Position numbers and translations under genes: made by a program. The notes beneath the pieces are model-generated. The model saw nothing but the letters and a program-made list of their open reading frames with translations, searched no databases and was not told the DNA's origin. Positions 62,271 through 64,000 of a stretch of DNA of 64,000 nucleotides are shown here, piece after piece. Position 1 is the first letter of the stretch, and every line of letters begins with the position of its first letter. The DNA is from Clostridium sp. Marseille-P299 (GTDB lineage Bacteria; Bacillota; Clostridia; Lachnospirales; Lachnospiraceae): NCBI RefSeq assembly GCF_900078195.1, contig NZ_FJVE01000007.1, positions 1,550,001-1,614,000 of the forward strand, in the 5' to 3' direction.

Positions 62271-64000
62271 ATGGGAGAAATACTTTTATTTGGCGGTACC
62301 GTAGAAGGAAGAACATTAGCGGAGTTTTTCGATAAGAATAAAATACCTACGTTTGTGTGCGTTACAACGGAGTACGGAGAACAATTGTTACCTGAGAGCA
62401 AGTACATAAGGACATCAGCAAAAGCTTTAAATGAACTTGAAATGAAAGCCTTAATTGATAATAATTCATTTGATATGGTAATTGATGCAACACATCCTTT
62501 TGCTGTGGTTGCTTCTGAAAATATACGTAATGTTTGCGAAGAAATGCAGATAGAATATGTTCGTGTTTTAAGAAGTAATGATTATAAAAGAGATGCAAAT
62601 TGTGTTTGGGTAAAGGATTATAAAGGTGCGGTAGAGTATCTATCAAAGATGGAAGGTAATATTTTTATAACCACTGGAAGTAAGGAATTAAAAGAATTCA
62701 CAAAATTAAATCAATATGAAAAGCGGTGTTTTGTACGCGTTCTTCCGACCGTATCTGTGGTAAAAGAGTGTAATCAATTAGGATTTTTAGATAATCACTT
62801 ACTGTGTATGCAAGGACCCTTTGGGAAAGACATAAATCTTGCAATGTTAAAACAAGTAGGTGCCTCCTATCTTGTAACGAAAGAGTCAGGTACAAGTGGC
62901 GGCTTTGAAGAGAAAATAGAAGCAGCATTAGAAGCAAAGGTAACCCCGATTGTCATTGGACGACCAAAAGAAGAGAAGGGTTACTTAATCGAAGAAGTGA
63001 TTACTAGGCTTAAGAAGAAGTACGGTATAAAACAGACAAGAAAAGTAAGCTTGCTTGGTATGGGTATGGGAAGTAAAGAAACAATCACTTTAGAGGGATT
63101 AAATGCTTTAGAAAACTGTGATGCAATTGTTGGTTCCCAACGGCTTCTGGAGCAATTAAAGGAATTTAAAAAGGAAACCTATGTTGCCATAAAGAATGAA
63201 GATATTGTTGATTATATTATAAAACATAAGGAAAAAGATCACATTGTGGTAGCTTTTTCAGGAGATATCGGATTTTACAGTGGTGCAAAGCGTTTACGAC
63301 CATATTTAAAAGATTTTAAGGTAGAAGCAATTTCAGGAATCTCATCGTCAATTTACTTTTTAAATCGATTAGGTGTCCCATGGGAAGATGTTACTTTTAT
63401 AAGTTTGCATGGCAGGAGCTTTGATATTGTTAGGGAGTTGCAAAACTCCAATAAGATATTTGCTTTATTGGGAGGAGATAAAAACATCCCTGATATTTGC
63501 TCTGAACTTATTCAACATGGTTATTCCGATGTAAGAATAAGTATTGGTGAGAATCTTTCTTATAAAGGCGAAAGAATTATAACTGGGACAGCGAAAGAGT
63601 TACTCTATACTACAGTTTCTAATATGGCGGTCATGTACCTAGAACATGATTCTCATAGTTTAAATGGTTCAAAGAAAGTGTCCTATGGAATGAGGGATGA
63701 AGAATTTATCCGTGATAAAACACCAATGACCAAAAGCGAGGTTCGTACCATTTCACTTTCTAAGTTAGAGCTTAGAGAAAACTCGGTTATATACGACATT
63801 GGTGCTGGAACTGGTTCTGTTTCTATCGAAGCAGCGATTCTTTCTAGAAGTGGCGAGGTATATGCGATTGAGAAGAAAGAAGAGGCGGTTTCATTAATCA
63901 ATCAGAACAAGCAAAAGTTTGGTGTGAATAACCTTCACATTATACACGCTGAAGCGTCAGATGTTATAAAAGAACTGCCAAAACCAACCCATGCTTTTAT
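62271..64000 (+). CDS. CbiJ-CbiE-CbiT trifunctional fusion (partial, runs off window)
   Basis: A single open frame of at least 576 codons starts at ATG 62271 behind GGAGG (62258-62262). Residues 1-250 are precorrin-6A reductase CbiJ ('ILLFGGTVEGRTLAEFF', 'DMVIDATHPFAVVASENI', 'LVTKESGTSGGFEEK'). From about residue 258 follows CbiE, the C5-methyltransferase ('SLLGMGMGSKETITLEGLNA', 'VAFSGDIGFYSGAKRL'). From about residue 472 follows CbiT, the C15-methyltransferase/decarboxylase ('GMRDEEFIRDKTPMTKSEVR', 'YDIGAGTGSVSIEAAI'). Three consecutive steps would be carried on one chain. The stop codon is beyond the window. Confidence 0.92.
   Translation, partial: MGEILLFGGTVEGRTLAEFFDKNKIPTFVCVTTEYGEQLLPESKYIRTSAKALNELEMKALIDNNSFDMVIDATHPFAVVASENIRNVCEEMQIEYVRVLRSNDYKRDANCVWVKDYKGAVEYLSKMEGNIFITTGSKELKEFTKLNQYEKRCFVRVLPTVSVVKECNQLGFLDNHLLCMQGPFGKDINLAMLKQVGASYLVTKESGTSGGFEEKIEAALEAKVTPIVIGRPKEEKGYLIEEVITRLKKKYGIKQTRKVSLLGMGMGSKETITLEGLNALENCDAIVGSQRLLEQLKEFKKETYVAIKNEDIVDYIIKHKEKDHIVVAFSGDIGFYSGAKRLRPYLKDFKVEAISGISSSIYFLNRLGVPWEDVTFISLHGRSFDIVRELQNSNKIFALLGGDKNIPDICSELIQHGYSDVRISIGENLSYKGERIITGTAKELLYTTVSNMAVMYLEHDSHSLNGSKKVSYGMRDEEFIRDKTPMTKSEVRTISLSKLELRENSVIYDIGAGTGSVSIEAAILSRSGEVYAIEKKEEAVSLINQNKQKFGVNNLHIIHAEASDVIKELPKPTHAF

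Noticed and set aside
62362..62937. - strand open frames at the right end
   Set aside because: They lie antisense to the CbiJ part of the cbiJET fusion and have low-complexity, Leu/His/Ser-rich translations.
1..64000. CRISPR array or defence island
   Set aside because: All direct repeats found are contiguous or degenerate tandem units without unique spacers of constant length, and no cas, restriction or toxin-antitoxin genes were recognised.

Overview
The window looks like chromosomal DNA from a low-GC, anaerobic, Gram-positive Clostridia, most likely Lachnospiraceae (Lachnoclostridium phytofermentans-like). The reasons are the AT-rich composition, AGGAGG-type ribosome binding sites with several TTG/GTG starts, a fused IspH-ribosomal S1 gene, an anaerobic (cbi) cobalamin pathway, iron alcohol dehydrogenases and a cytosolic family 3 glycoside hydrolase. 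The genus assignment is inference from gene content; no search was run. No tRNA, rRNA, CRISPR array or classical riboswitch was recognised. Almost all genes lie on the + strand.

Layout. 0-7.8 kb: a MATE exporter, a membrane-anchored hypothetical, an aconitase-family hydratase, cardiolipin synthase and folD. 8-11.7 kb: rimO-pgsA-cinA, with a 264-bp hairpin and a purine tract before cinA. 12.1-17.7 kb: a lipoprotein, a YhiN-type flavoprotein, cmk, ispH-rpsA and an orphan cheR. 17.9-24.9 kb: plsX-acpP-rnc-smc-ftsY (fatty acid/phospholipid synthesis, RNA processing, chromosome condensation, membrane targeting). 25-28.8 kb: threonine ammonia-lyase, a 59-aa BFD-like [2Fe-2S] protein on the - strand, then recA-recX behind a LexA-type box. 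29-32.8 kb: a four-gene biotin-dependent carboxyltransferase cluster resembling transcarboxylase. 32.8-39.2 kb: a consensus promoter, about 750 bp of repeat-rich leader, then an oligopeptide-type ABC transporter (SBP-D-F-B-C). 39.3-41.1 kb: a complete IS3-family element. 41.3-48.4 kb: DUF2089/membrane pair, AraC regulator with GH3 glycosidase, and two iron alcohol dehydrogenases each behind a promoter with a 19-bp spacer (MerR type). 48.6-54.8 kb: a DJ-1/PfpI gene remnant, an RNA methyltransferase, an acetyltransferase, queG and unknown lipo- and membrane proteins. 55-57.4 kb: ylxM-ffh-rpsP-khpA. 58.3 kb to the end: cbiD-cbiF-cbiG-cbiH-cbiJET, cut by the window edge.

Two gene clusters that are usually contiguous in Firmicutes (rimO-pgsA-cinA-recA-recX and rnc-smc-ftsY-ylxM-ffh-rpsP) are both broken here and interleaved, and the split-off parts have acquired their own promoters.

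The strongest unexplained signal is an abundance of short degenerate tandem duplications (9-27 bp units). Several begin inside the last codons of a gene and run across the stop codon into the spacer (cinA, the YhiN-type gene, ilvA, a lipoprotein gene). Others are in frame inside genes (recA tail, queG, cbiG, a small membrane protein). Together they suggest a genome with unusual replication-slippage behaviour or a tolerated way of growing 3' ends and linkers.
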